This document shows positions 21,276-30,808 of a stretch of DNA of 64,000 nucleotides, one piece after another. The notes beneath the pieces were generated by a model. The model did not search any database. It was not told where the DNA came from and saw only the letters and a list, made by a program, of their open reading frames with translations. The number at the start of each line of letters is the position of its first letter. Within the stretch, counting starts at the first letter, position 1. A program made the position numbers and the translations under genes. The stretch is from Strigamia acuminata (Eukaryota > Arthropoda > Chilopoda > Geophilomorpha > Linotaeniidae): positions 39,998,581-40,062,580 of the forward strand of contig OX442314.1 of NCBI GenBank assembly GCA_949358305.1, written 5' to 3'.

Positions 21276-21810
21276 GTTTCTAAGAAATATATAATTTTAT
21301 CGAGTTGAGCATGCAAAATAATTTACATAGATGCACTTACCCCCTATTATTTCTTTGAAATAATTGGAGTTAAAATTAACAACCAATCAGAGTAGTCGTC
21401 GATTATCAAGACACCTGTTTGGAGAGTTATGTCCAGTCACTCTCGTTTTACGAAACGGCTGAACAAACATCTTCTTGAGCGACTTCTCGTAGATTATCAT
21501 CGTCAATCTTATCAAACTCAACGTAAAGGATTTTAGTCAAGTTTTCACTGGCCACGACCTTCGACCTAGTTACTGTCAGCTGACTATCGGCACTTCGCTC
21601 GTTAGTCATCCACTTGGAATTTTGCCGTAAGAATAACATTGTTTTATATATATATTTCGTATTATATTCGACAATTATGCTCAAACTGTTGCTCTGAAAA
21701 ATACGTAGTATTTTCCGGCAAATACGACGAGACCGCTTCTTACGAAACCAACACGTGTTCAAAAGCCTCAACGCACTTTGAACTGAATTCTTTTTGCTAT
21801 CAACGGAATC
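21276..21810 (+). other. Pol-ORF3 spacer of element C
   Basis: 535 bp without a coding ORF, analogous to the spacers in A and B. No full TGACGTCA is present here, unlike A and B. A GTAAGAA donor-like site at about 21627 could start a 5'UTR intron, but no strong acceptor was seen. Confidence 0.4.
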
Positions 21811-23666
21811 ATGAGTGGTAAATATTGTTTAAATCTCAGAGTTAAATAATACATGCAAAAAATTGAATAAGGTTATGAATTCACGAACGGGAATATTTTA
21901 AATTACGTGTCTCAGTTATTAGTGTCAAAAATCCTCACTAGAGGACGCTGACAGATAAATGAACATCTAAGATCGAGATAACCCGATTTGTTTTCTGCCA
22001 CTTATTTTTCCTTTTTTCGGAATAAGTTGATTATGTTGTTTTAGTCTTGGACTTATACAAAATAATCAATACACTTGCTTAGTATTTCTTTTATCTCTCG
22101 AAATTGTATTATGCATCCTTTTAAAGAATTCATAAGGCAATTTACGACTGTCTGAATTTAATTAATAATTCTGAGAATTATTAATATTTCTTTAGGTAGA
22201 GATAAAGATTATCGCCAAGACGGGAGTAAGCGCAGGCGAGAGCCTTACGATCACTCACCTTCCTCAACTGACTCAAGCGAACGAAGGCGAAACGAGAGTA
22301 AAAATCCACGAGCATCGGATTCTTCCACGGAAAGGAATCGTGCCATTATAGATTGGGCACAGAGTAATGTGCCGAAACTACCGTTGCACCTTCAGTACAT
22401 AGTCAAGAAACAGGAGGAACCCAAGCCGGCTAAAGCGTCGTCATCCCACGTCTCGAAACACGAAAAACCTCCGCGAGATAAGTTTTACTGGGCGCATCAA
22501 TATCGATCAACTTCACGCGGGTACAACACTAAGCGGTATTACGACCAAGACAATAAGGCATCGTCATCAAGAAAGGAGAACAGGCCCAAGACTCCACCCA
22601 AGGCAGAATCTTCGCGAGCAACCACCCGTCAGCGATCCCCTGCTCGTTACGTGACTTACACAACGGACACTGTCACCGAGCCGGCTGCTGTAACTAGCAA
22701 GAGAGCGGTCCACCATCATGGCGGATTTCAGGGACCAGACGCCACGGTGAAGGTGACCATCCCTAATCCCGATTTCATCACCTTGGAGGCACCTAAAGTC
22801 GAGAATCCTCAACACATTATTGATGTATTGACCAACGCCGCCAAGGGATTAAAGCTGGAAACGGGAAGAAAGCGGAAACCATCGCGTTGAAAAAGAAACA
22901 AGTCCAACAGCAGCAGGTTCAACCCGCCACGAAGGAAGACCCGAGCGTAAATTTGGGAGCATCGTGCAGTCACGTCGCGACACCAGAGATGATCGACGTC
23001 ACGACACTCGAAGCGTCATTCGCCGCCCAGGCTGCATTGCCAAAGGAAAATTCAACGAAGTTGATTTTCCCCCCGACACCTGTGAAGGTCAAACGACGTC
23101 CACGGACCCCCGTCGTCATTTTGGCTCCTTTCGTCAAGCCCGAAGGACTGACCAACGAGGAGGCAGCGAAATTGGAGATTCGTCACTATGTACCAACACT
23201 GTGGGAAACAGCTACCGAGATCTCCTTCGACCTGTCCAAAGGACGACAACCGAGCTTCCAAAATGCAGTGCTAATTATGCAATGGATTTTAAATCGTGAG
23301 CGTGAGGAATCCTTCGACGTCCTATCCAATATATGGATCAGCTTAGCTAACCATATCTCGGAGAATAGAGATGAGGACATCAGAGCCGATTGGTACCAAG
23401 GTTTGCCAGATCCCAGAACCATTTACGACCGTTTTCCCAGGGCAGACAGAATTCCCCTGGCCAGTCTTCGCGTGGCACCGCCGCCAATCACCGAGCCTTT
23501 TTTAGTCGATCCACCACGACTAACCGAAGAAGAACTGAGGGCTGTATCTCCGAATTCAGTCGCATCCACCGACTTAGTCATGGATTTGACTGCCCCAACG
23601 TCAGCACCTCTGGCGGAAAGTGAGGACTCAGACGTATCGGCGAAAGCGGAACCCGAATTACCGTAG
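21811..23666 (+). pseudogene. Spliced third ORF of element C, probably frameshifted
   Basis: Exon 1 is only ATGAGTG (21811-21817) before donor GTAAAT. A 378-bp intron ends TTTCTTTAG (22195). Exon 2 continues in frame (phase 1) as a basic, Arg/Ser/Lys-rich region with PKLPLHLQYIVKK, to a TGA at 22888. A second frame (-1) is open from about 22863 through 23666 and reads KKAETIALKKKQVQQQQ, then a compact domain with VLIMQWILNRE and WISLANHI, then an acidic tail ending TAG. The two halves join naturally if one base is lost or gained near 22855-22870; I see no slippery heptamer there. No signal peptide or membrane segment. Sequence similarity to the A and B third ORFs is not evident by eye; position and splicing are shared. 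Confidence 0.65.
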
Positions 23667-26600
23667 ATAGGGATTCGAGTTCACCGCCAACCTCGATGAT
23701 AGACGGACCGACTTGGAATCACCCTTGCTATTTTGTTTAGCGGTCCTTTTTTTTCATTTGAAGTTAACATTTAATCAGTTCTTGTCTAACCTGATGTTTT
23801 ATAATAATTTTAGTCTAACCAATTATTGTTGTCTTTTTGATTTAAGATTTATTTTGTTTGATGTAACCTTTGGAACTTCTGTTCAATTTTCTAACCTTAA
23901 ACTATTTTGTTTTTTGATGTGGATCCGCCGCTGAATTTCAGAGAAAAACAAGACGGCCACACAAAATATTTAATTGTGTTAACAGTTTGCTAATTTCTAG
24001 AATTATGTGTTTGTTTCTTGAGAAAGAATAAAGAGTTTTAGTTTTTGTTTGAACATCCCAAAAGTGATGGCTATACTTTTTTCGTAGAAAAAATTAAAGC
24101 AGCATCTATTAAGATAATTCTTACAAATAATTAAAGAAGGATTTAACACTCGCAGTTGAAAGCCGCGCCGGAACCCCAACAACTTATAAAGCGATTAAAC
24201 CGACATTTAGTCATTTATAAAGATTGTATCAATCAGGAATTACGGAGTAGTTCCATTGATAAAGGGGACGTATGACGGTTACGTCATAATGACTAAATTC
24301 ACCGATAGATGGCGTTTTCTACTTTTAGCGGCATATTTAACCAGAATAGAAGATTTAGTGCTAAAACTACATAAAACTGAGTTTTATGTGGAGCTAACAT
24401 TATATCCTTGTATATTTATTAATTTAGAGGCTTATTGGACCGTTTATGATATTATTCAGAGAATATATCATAAACCCAAGTTGAAAGGTTACTCACCTTT
24501 GCGCACCTGCACCAATTATGGACACCCTGTGGATTTGAGTCAAAGACTTAATCCAAATTGTGTCCCCGCTATCCAGTTCCTGTCCTGACCTAGGAGAAAG
24601 CTAAGTCCTGGGTATCCAGTTCCTGTTTAGCATCTGGAAGTCATCTAATTGAGCAAGTGGCTTCAGAATCCGACCTCTCACTCAGTGATTGGAGGGATTC
24701 CGAGGACTCATGTCCCCATTGGAGCATTGGAAGTTCCATTGTGCTCTAAGAGCATATATTCCCTTGCAACCGGATATACAACGCTCTTGTCATGATATTT
24801 GTTGAACACTTACTTACTTGAGCCCGCATATATATTTATATGCATTCCCCGCCTTAAATGGTGCTGCTTACCATGACCTGTGGTGAAATGCGGATTGTTG
24901 CAAGACAATCTTTGGGTGCTATCGAAACGATGGCGCATCACCAGCCTTTGACTGAGGTTGACGCTACGGATAATGTTGTGTTCCGTGAGTACGACCCTGG
25001 ATGAGGAAACCTCCATCCTTGTCTGTGGTCATGACCATCCGGACTGGCGAGGAATCAGGCCTGGACGGGCATTTAGTACTCGCTAGGCTAGGTGACGCCG
25101 CGGGATTGGGCGATGGATGATGTTTGCCGCCAAATCCTGTGAGGCAGACGGCGACTGTGTGATCGCGAGGATACCGGGCTGAGCGATGGATGATGTTTAC
25201 CGTTCGGACCCGGTAGGATTTCATATTTGTACTTTTACAGTTTGGATTTAGTCAACTCAGTTGTATAAATCATTTCATCGTATCATGATGTAAAACGAAG
25301 TTTTACTCACGATAAAGAACTCGATTGACACAGAACCGGAAGTAAACATTGCAGCAAAACAAATGATAACCAAATTTGCTTGTTGTAATCCAGATGACAA
25401 CATAATGACATTTGACTCACGACATATACTCATCGAGTTATGTGTGACGCCTGATTGTCATTAATCCCGCATGATGAGTTACTTACGTCATACTTGATAA
25501 CAAAAGTATGCGTAATCAAAACAGCATAACAGCAATACTCTATGCAAATATCTTAGATATTTACATGAGATTGTGACAATGTGGAATAAGTCAACCGCAC
25601 AGCCTCGGATACCGCCATTACAGAACCGAACCAGAGACCAGTCAACCCGACGATAGATGACATCTTTTCTCCATGCGAATACGATGTATTGACCCATCTA
25701 TTTCGGAGCCAAGGACACCAATCGTATTATCACTGGCCATCTTTGTAGGCCATTTTATTTATATAACGGAGTTATACTAAATAAATGTCATATGATTTGA
25801 GAAAACCTTCGACTCCATTTTATTTACACTGTTGCAATAATTCACTTTCATTAATTGTTAAACTTGTTCTCGTGAGCTTTTAGTAGTTTGACATAGCTTT
25901 TCTCGACCAGATATTGTAAAATATTTGCGCCGAAAGAACATTGTCACAAGAGAAAAGCAGCTAGGTTTCATCTTGCTACTCAGGATTTGGTAGCTAGATC
26001 TTTTTCTTGCTCAAACAGCCAGTTTGAGTTGAGATTATTTGTGTGTTTGGACGCCATCTTGATTGTATCAATTTGGAAGTTTCAGCCTTGTACTTAACAA
26101 GCGGGCGCTTATCCTTGAGCGTAGAATCAAGAAGAGAATTTTCCTTAGGACGCTGTGTTTCACAGAACCTTTGGAGTAATTCTACTGTGTGAGACGAGGA
26201 CGAGAAGCGACATCGCCGCAGCATACGGAATCATTACGAGACCCGAATTGCGAGACGTCGCCGGAACGTGACAACGACGACCAGCCGCCTACGGAATTTC
26301 CCGTGAGAGGAGAAATTACCTGAATAGCCAGCCGTCGCGGAGAGGATTTTGTAGGGGCGTAAGTAAAGTTGAACCAAGTGCGAAAGTACTTGCTCGCCAA
26401 ATATCTCGGGCTCTTTCTCGCCTTTTGCGAGTTGTTTATCGCCATTTGCGACAATCACGAGAAGTAAACGAAGTCACGACGTTGCCAAGCCAGCCACGTC
26501 GCGAGAGAGGATTGTCATATCATTTCGATTATTTCCATTATTAATAACATTTCCTATTATTTAAAAGTAGTATTATATAACGTGACATTTATTTGTATTA

Positions 26601-26975
26601 TTAACCCATTTCACCCAGAATAAATAGCAATTAGTCATTTTAGTAAACAAAGTGTAGTTTATTGAGTGAGTTGGATTTAATATTCAAGTTTAGCCTTGAG
26701 AAGGGATATTAATGTAAATATTAATATTCCTCCTCATTTATTTGTTACTAGTAGAGAAAGTTGTGTTGATAAGACCCGTCGTGGCAACCGTTGTGATTTA
26801 TCATTTATTTGTTGTGATAAATTCGAGGTCACAACAGACGTTTTGGAACAAATGCGAAGAAGTCCGGTTTGGACGCGGAATTATCGACGTGCGTCAAAGC
26901 GGGAGACATCTCGCGTTTTCCCTAGTACCAATCTGAGTACCGCAAATTCACGGTGCCGGTACTACAGGGCGCCGA
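23667..26975. other. Long non-coding stretch, possible 3' LTR of element C
   Basis: AATAAA at 24027-24032 suits the 3' end of the ORF3 message. After the purine run at 24261-24269 there is a palindrome TATGACG-GTTA-CGTCATA (24271-24288). Several long hairpins follow. Three have triloops closed by AAC...GTT: 24367-24391 (loop TGA), 25290-25306 (GAA) and 25751-25787 (GGA, with bulges). Another with a 10-bp stem GTTTATGATA/TATCATAAAC lies at 24442-24475. Short ORFs such as 24256-24588 have no recognisable domain. No tRNA or other gene is evident. Confidence 0.45.
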
Positions 26976-27130
26976 AAGTAACGCGGTACAAGTACGCGGT
27001 ACTGCTGTAGACTACAAAAAGTACCGCGGTAAAAGTACGCGGTACTACCGTAGACTACGAAAAATACCGCGGTAAAAGTACGCGGTACTACCGTAGACTA
27101 CGAAAAGTACCGCGGTACAGTACCGGTACT
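26976..27130 (+). repeat. 43-bp tandem repeat rich in TACCGCGGTA palindromes
   Basis: Three full units of about 42-43 bp start near 26976, 27019 and 27062 (core AAAGTACCGCGGTAAAAGTA then CGCGGTACTACCGTAGACTA), with a partial fourth. Each unit contains the self-complementary TACCGCGGTA or a variant. The block is bracketed by GGTACT/GTACCGG motifs that form imperfect inverted repeats. Confidence 0.85.
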
Positions 27131-27153
27131 GGGACTGTACCGTGCCCAACACT

Positions 27154-27550
27154 GCTCAATTCTTGCACAACTGTTGATACGGTGCATAACACTTCTCGAA
27201 AAGTCTGGTGCTATGATAAATGCCGTAGTTTGTGATGGTGCATCCACAAACAAATCAATGCTGAATCAATTAGGAATTAATGGGAAAATAGGAAAATGCA
27301 AAATAACTTTTCAAAATCCTAGTGACTGTAAGAGAAAAATTCATGCAATTATTGATGTTCCACACATTTTTAAATGCATTCGAAATAACTTGCTTGCTTC
27401 TGGCACTTTTGAGGTAAGCTTTGTAATTTATTCTAATCGTATCAATATTAATTAATACACATTATATAGTTTCCTACTGGTAAAGTACTTCTTGGCCACT
27501 ATTGTGTACTGCTAACAAATGAAGAAAAGTTAGCAGCTGGTTTAAGAATT
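27154..27550 (+). pseudogene. P-element / THAP9-like transposase fragment
   Basis: Exon 27154-27413 translates with motifs typical of the P-element/THAP9 transposase core: VCDGASTNKSMLNQLGI, FQNP and DVPHIFKCIRNNLL. A 56-bp intron (GTAAGC ... ATATAG, 27414-27469) is followed by an in-frame exon (FPTGKVLLGHYC). Coding similarity ends near 27550 in a short tandem repeat. There is no THAP domain, no start, no C-terminal half and no terminal repeats, so it is a remnant. Confidence 0.85.
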
Positions 27551-27553
27551 GTA

Positions 27554-27654
27554 CATTTTTGCACAAATTCTGCATTTTTGCACACAAATTCTCCATTTTT
27601 GCACAGAAATTCTGCATTTTTACACAGAAATTCTGCATTTGCACAGAAATCCTG
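27554..27654 (+). repeat. 20-bp tandem repeat, five units
   Basis: Five imperfect units of CATTTTTGCACAGAAATTCTG (19-21 bp) start at 27554, 27573, 27594, 27615 and 27636. They replace the continuation of the P-element-like reading frame. Confidence 0.85.
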
Positions 27655-27721
27655 CTATTTTGTGGTAGTTTTACATCCAACTTTATTCAGATTTCAAATT
27701 AAACATTTTTTTCAATTTTAG

Positions 27722-28595
27722 GCTACAAGAGTACAAACCAACAAATTTCGGATTATTTCAACTGTAGTGTTAGAACAATCCAAAGGATTCGGAAACAGTG
27801 GAATGAAACAAATTCAGTGACCAGGAAAGAGGGCAGTGGAAGACCAATTGTTACATCCAATGTTGACAATGAAAGAATTTTTGCCCATTCTTTGCTCAAT
27901 CCATTTCATCCGTCCAATAAGATAAGTCGACTTTTGGGACTAAGAGTGTCAGCCAGGACCATTAGGCGGCGTCTTGCCAGTATGGGACTTGGTGGACACA
28001 TTGCTGCTGTTAAAGAACGCATTACGCAGCACCACAGAGATGCAAGATTGGAATTTGCAAATAATCATGCAAACTGGACAGAGTTGCAATGGCACTCTGT
28101 TCTATTTACTGATGAATCATCAGTCCCAGTTAGAAGAAATAAAAAAATATGGGTTCGGCGTCCAGCAGGGGATCGTTTTGATCCTGCATTCATTGCTCCC
28201 AAAGTATAAAGTATAAGCAATAATTTAAAATTATTTTTAATTTGTGCAAAACTTTTATAGATTTCAAGTGGTCGCTTTGCAGTGAACATTTGGAGTTGCA
28301 TTTCCAGAACAGGACTTGGGCCTTTACATCGCATTGATGGAAGGTTTAATTCCGAAAAATATATAGAATTTCTGGAAACAGTCATGACTCCGTATGCCAC
28401 GGAAATATTTGAGGGGACCAACTGGTTTTTCCAGCACGACAAATCTCCCATACACACATCACGTATGGCCTCAGAGTGACAAAATGATAACTTAGACGAA
28501 ATTGGTGCAGAAAACTTGATTTGGCCAGCAAAAGGAGCGGACATGAATCCCATGGAAAATGTTAGGGCCGTCCTGAAACGGAAACTGCGGTTTCA
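27722..28595 (+). pseudogene. Tc1/mariner-like transposase with an intron and a stop
   Basis: A helix-turn-helix region (NCSVRTIQRIRKQWNE), a GRP linker (GSGRP) and a second HTH (VSARTIRRRLASMGL) precede the DDE catalytic core: LFTDES (first Asp), QHDKSPIHTS (second Asp) and WPAKGADMNPMENV. A 57-bp GT-AG intron (28204-28260) splits the core and is needed to keep the frame. An in-frame TGA (28477-28479) interrupts the protein near a position where the family has Trp. The conserved ENVW is ENVR. Terminal inverted repeats were not found. Dead copy. Confidence 0.88.
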
Positions 28596-29776
28596 GGTAT
28601 TGAAAGATTATTAAATTAAATATTTTAAATGCACACTGTGAATGTCAAGCGGGGTGAGTACATGAATACAATTATTTAAGTATACTTTAAGTGTAATTAA
28701 ATTCATATTTTTTTTAAAATTCAAGGTGGTTGTTCACACCTTCCAGCTCTTTTTTATGCTCTCTCTTCTTTACTCAATCATGGGTTTAAGAATGTACCTG
28801 ATGAGGTATCCTGCAGAAGCTTGCCTCAACAGTGGGGAAAACCAAGAGGTAAAAAACTTTACTTAACAAATTAAGTTTCATTTTTAATGTGACACTTTTT
28901 TCCTAAATGTAGGTGTGACAATTAAACCAGGTGGCATTATGGATCACGTGCTTTGCCCCTCAGGATTAAAAACAAAGAAGAAGAAGAGGTCACTCCAGTG
29001 TACCTTATATTGTATAAAGCAAGAAAGAAAAAAGTATTAATCTAGAATTTTAAAATTGAATTAATTTAATTTAAAAAAAATTTTATAGGTTAAAACTGTG
29101 ACTGTTAATGACCTTTCAAGACTCAAGAAAACACTGAATTCTTCAAAGGCTACCATTAGCATACCTTCTGTCAACAGCAACAGAAGTTAATACAAGCATA
29201 GGACCTGTTCACAAATTCTCACCATTACATTATCAACTAGCAAGGTTTACACCGCCAGTAGTTGAATTTAATGGTGGGAATGGGAATATAAATACTTCAT
29301 GTTTTTTTTCTTCTGTACCGATTAATTCATGTGACTGCAGCTTTCCCCATGTTACCAGCAATTACTTCCAAAATAAAGTTGCAATCACATTGAAAAAGGC
29401 TGACAAAATTGCTAATTTAACTGAAAAACAGTCTGAATGTGAAATGTGATTCAATAAAAGAAAAATTCGTTTATGTTCTTCAATTCATAAAAAAATTTGT
29501 AATAGGAAAGCTGCAGTAACTGAAAATTTTTTACAGAGTTTATACAGCCCCTCAAATTTAAACAGTGTAAAAGCTATCCAACATGGTTCCAAAAATGAAA
29601 AAGTTGCAAAGCAAAGGTTTTTACGGGATAATACTAATGTATATTTGCATTCAGTTGGTTTAGTTATTAACGCAAAGTATCCATTCCTTGGTGCTAGTCC
29701 TGATGGAATTTTATGTAATAATAATGGTACCGAATTAATAGAGGTAAAATTCACGTATAAATATAAAGATAAAAAA
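28596..29776 (+). pseudogene. SWIM zinc finger / YqaJ exonuclease gene, 5' part
   Basis: Exon pieces separated by small introns. A split SWIM finger reads CECQAG (ending about 28652), then after an intron GGCSHLPALFYALSS and SLPQQWGKPRG (28726-28850), then VTIKPGG (28914 on). From about 29186 a long frame runs to the LTR of element B, with a single TGA at about 29447 (ECEM-stop-FNKRK). It contains VAKQRF, FLGASPDGIL and ELIEVKFTYKYK, the substrate-binding and catalytic Asp/Glu-x-Lys motifs of YqaJ/lambda-type exonucleases. YqaJ+SWIM proteins in animals are usually linked to mobile DNA. The SWIM splice junction is off by one base, another sign of decay. The gene resumes at 42142. Confidence 0.75.
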
Positions 29777-30756
29777 TGCTGCGATCCGGGTTATTATCCA
29801 CTTAATTTCTAATAAATTAAGCAGAAACCGCAGGTGAATGCTTAACAAGACTTATATCGCGGCCGAAACTTGTCTAGGGTTAAGTTTACGGAAATAGGAA
29901 TAAAAAGACAGTTTATTATGGTAATAAAAATCACACAATTATTTATTCGGTTTAAATTACAATATATATTAATAATGATTATGAATATCACAAAATGCGA
30001 CAAGTCGCAAGAATAAAATGAGCGGGAAACAATGAAACAAAGGAAGGGCTTGCAACGACCGTTGCAAGCTACAAAGCGTCAGAAATGGCGCTTAAACAAC
30101 GCGATGTTGTTGAGCGAAGGCAAATGTCTTCGTTTTCGGCAAACTCACGAACGATGGTCGAAGACGATGGTTCTCGTGGGTTTCTTCTACGGCTCGTGCG
30201 ACGGCTCGGCGGCGGTGGTTGACGGCTGTAGGCGTCCGGCTCTCGTACGATGGCGGTGGCTGTCGTTCGCGCGGCAGCGACGGCGATGGTTCACGATCGT
30301 CGGGAAACTTCTCTTCTCGATTGCTGGAATTAGCTACGGCTAATTCAAGCAGAATTGCTGGCTTTGTGCTTTGGGTGGCACAAAGATAGCAGGTGAAACT
30401 GAGTTACAACGGTCCTCTATCAATACTTTTCTTTCAGGAGCAAAAGCAGTGATGTTGAGGTTGTTGTTGTATTTTTCAGAGTCCCGATTTGAGCCAAGAC
30501 GCGAGCCCAGCACGCTTCAATATTGCGCAGGAAACCTGCGCACTTAGCTCAAATGGGTGCAACTAGTGGTTATTACACCATATTGCACCATAACGGCTAA
30601 TAACCGTTTTCACCCCGGACAACCTGGGGTGATATGTGCCTAGAGAGGATTTCTCCCCTCGGTCACATGATCTGACTTGGCGTGTGCCACAGTCAAATTA
30701 ATTAGAAGACAATTAATTTTATCTTCTAAGTTGGTGAATATTTTGAGATCACCACA
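29777..30756 (-). repeat. 3' LTR of element B (980 bp)
   Basis: TG...CA termini; in sense orientation it starts TGTGGTGATCTC. It differs from the 5' LTR by an extra 20 bp near 30240-30262 (flanked by GGCT, so probably deleted from the other copy by slippage) and by C versus T in the first hairpin. Four consecutive hairpins occupy 30048-30132 (stems GCTTGCAACG, AAGCG, AACAAC, CGAAG). Confidence 0.97.
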
Positions 30757-30769
30757 CATCCCCCCATTT
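30757..30769 (-). promoter_or_regulatory. Polypurine tract of element B
   Basis: In the sense strand AAATGGGGGGATG directly abuts the 3' LTR start TGTGGTGATC. It is the plus-strand primer site. Confidence 0.85.
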
Positions 30770-30808
30770 AAGACGAATCTTACATGGAGAGAAAATGAAC
30801 GAACCAAT

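Larger units (their letters stand above)
14519..24270 (+). mobile_element. Ty3/gypsy LTR retrotransposon C, boundaries unresolved
   Basis: gag (15136-17187), a -1 frameshift site, pol (17184-21275, one internal TGA) and a spliced third ORF (21811-23666). It is clearly a gypsy element but a different lineage from A and B, with no AT-hook in Gag and a distinct ORF3. I could not find a pair of LTRs. The 5' LTR may be in the gap or end shortly before 15136. A purine run with GGGG at 24261-24269 is a candidate polypurine tract, in which case a 3' LTR would begin near 24271 and extend into the non-coding region up to about 26.9 kb. Confidence 0.85.

Noticed and set aside
22855-22890. Programmed frameshift inside C ORF3
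   Set aside because: No X XXY YYZ heptamer in phase and no hairpin; a mutation is more likely.
14519-26975. A defined LTR pair for element C
   Set aside because: I compared the leader with the region after ORF3 and found no repeated block; the 5' LTR is probably lost in the gap.
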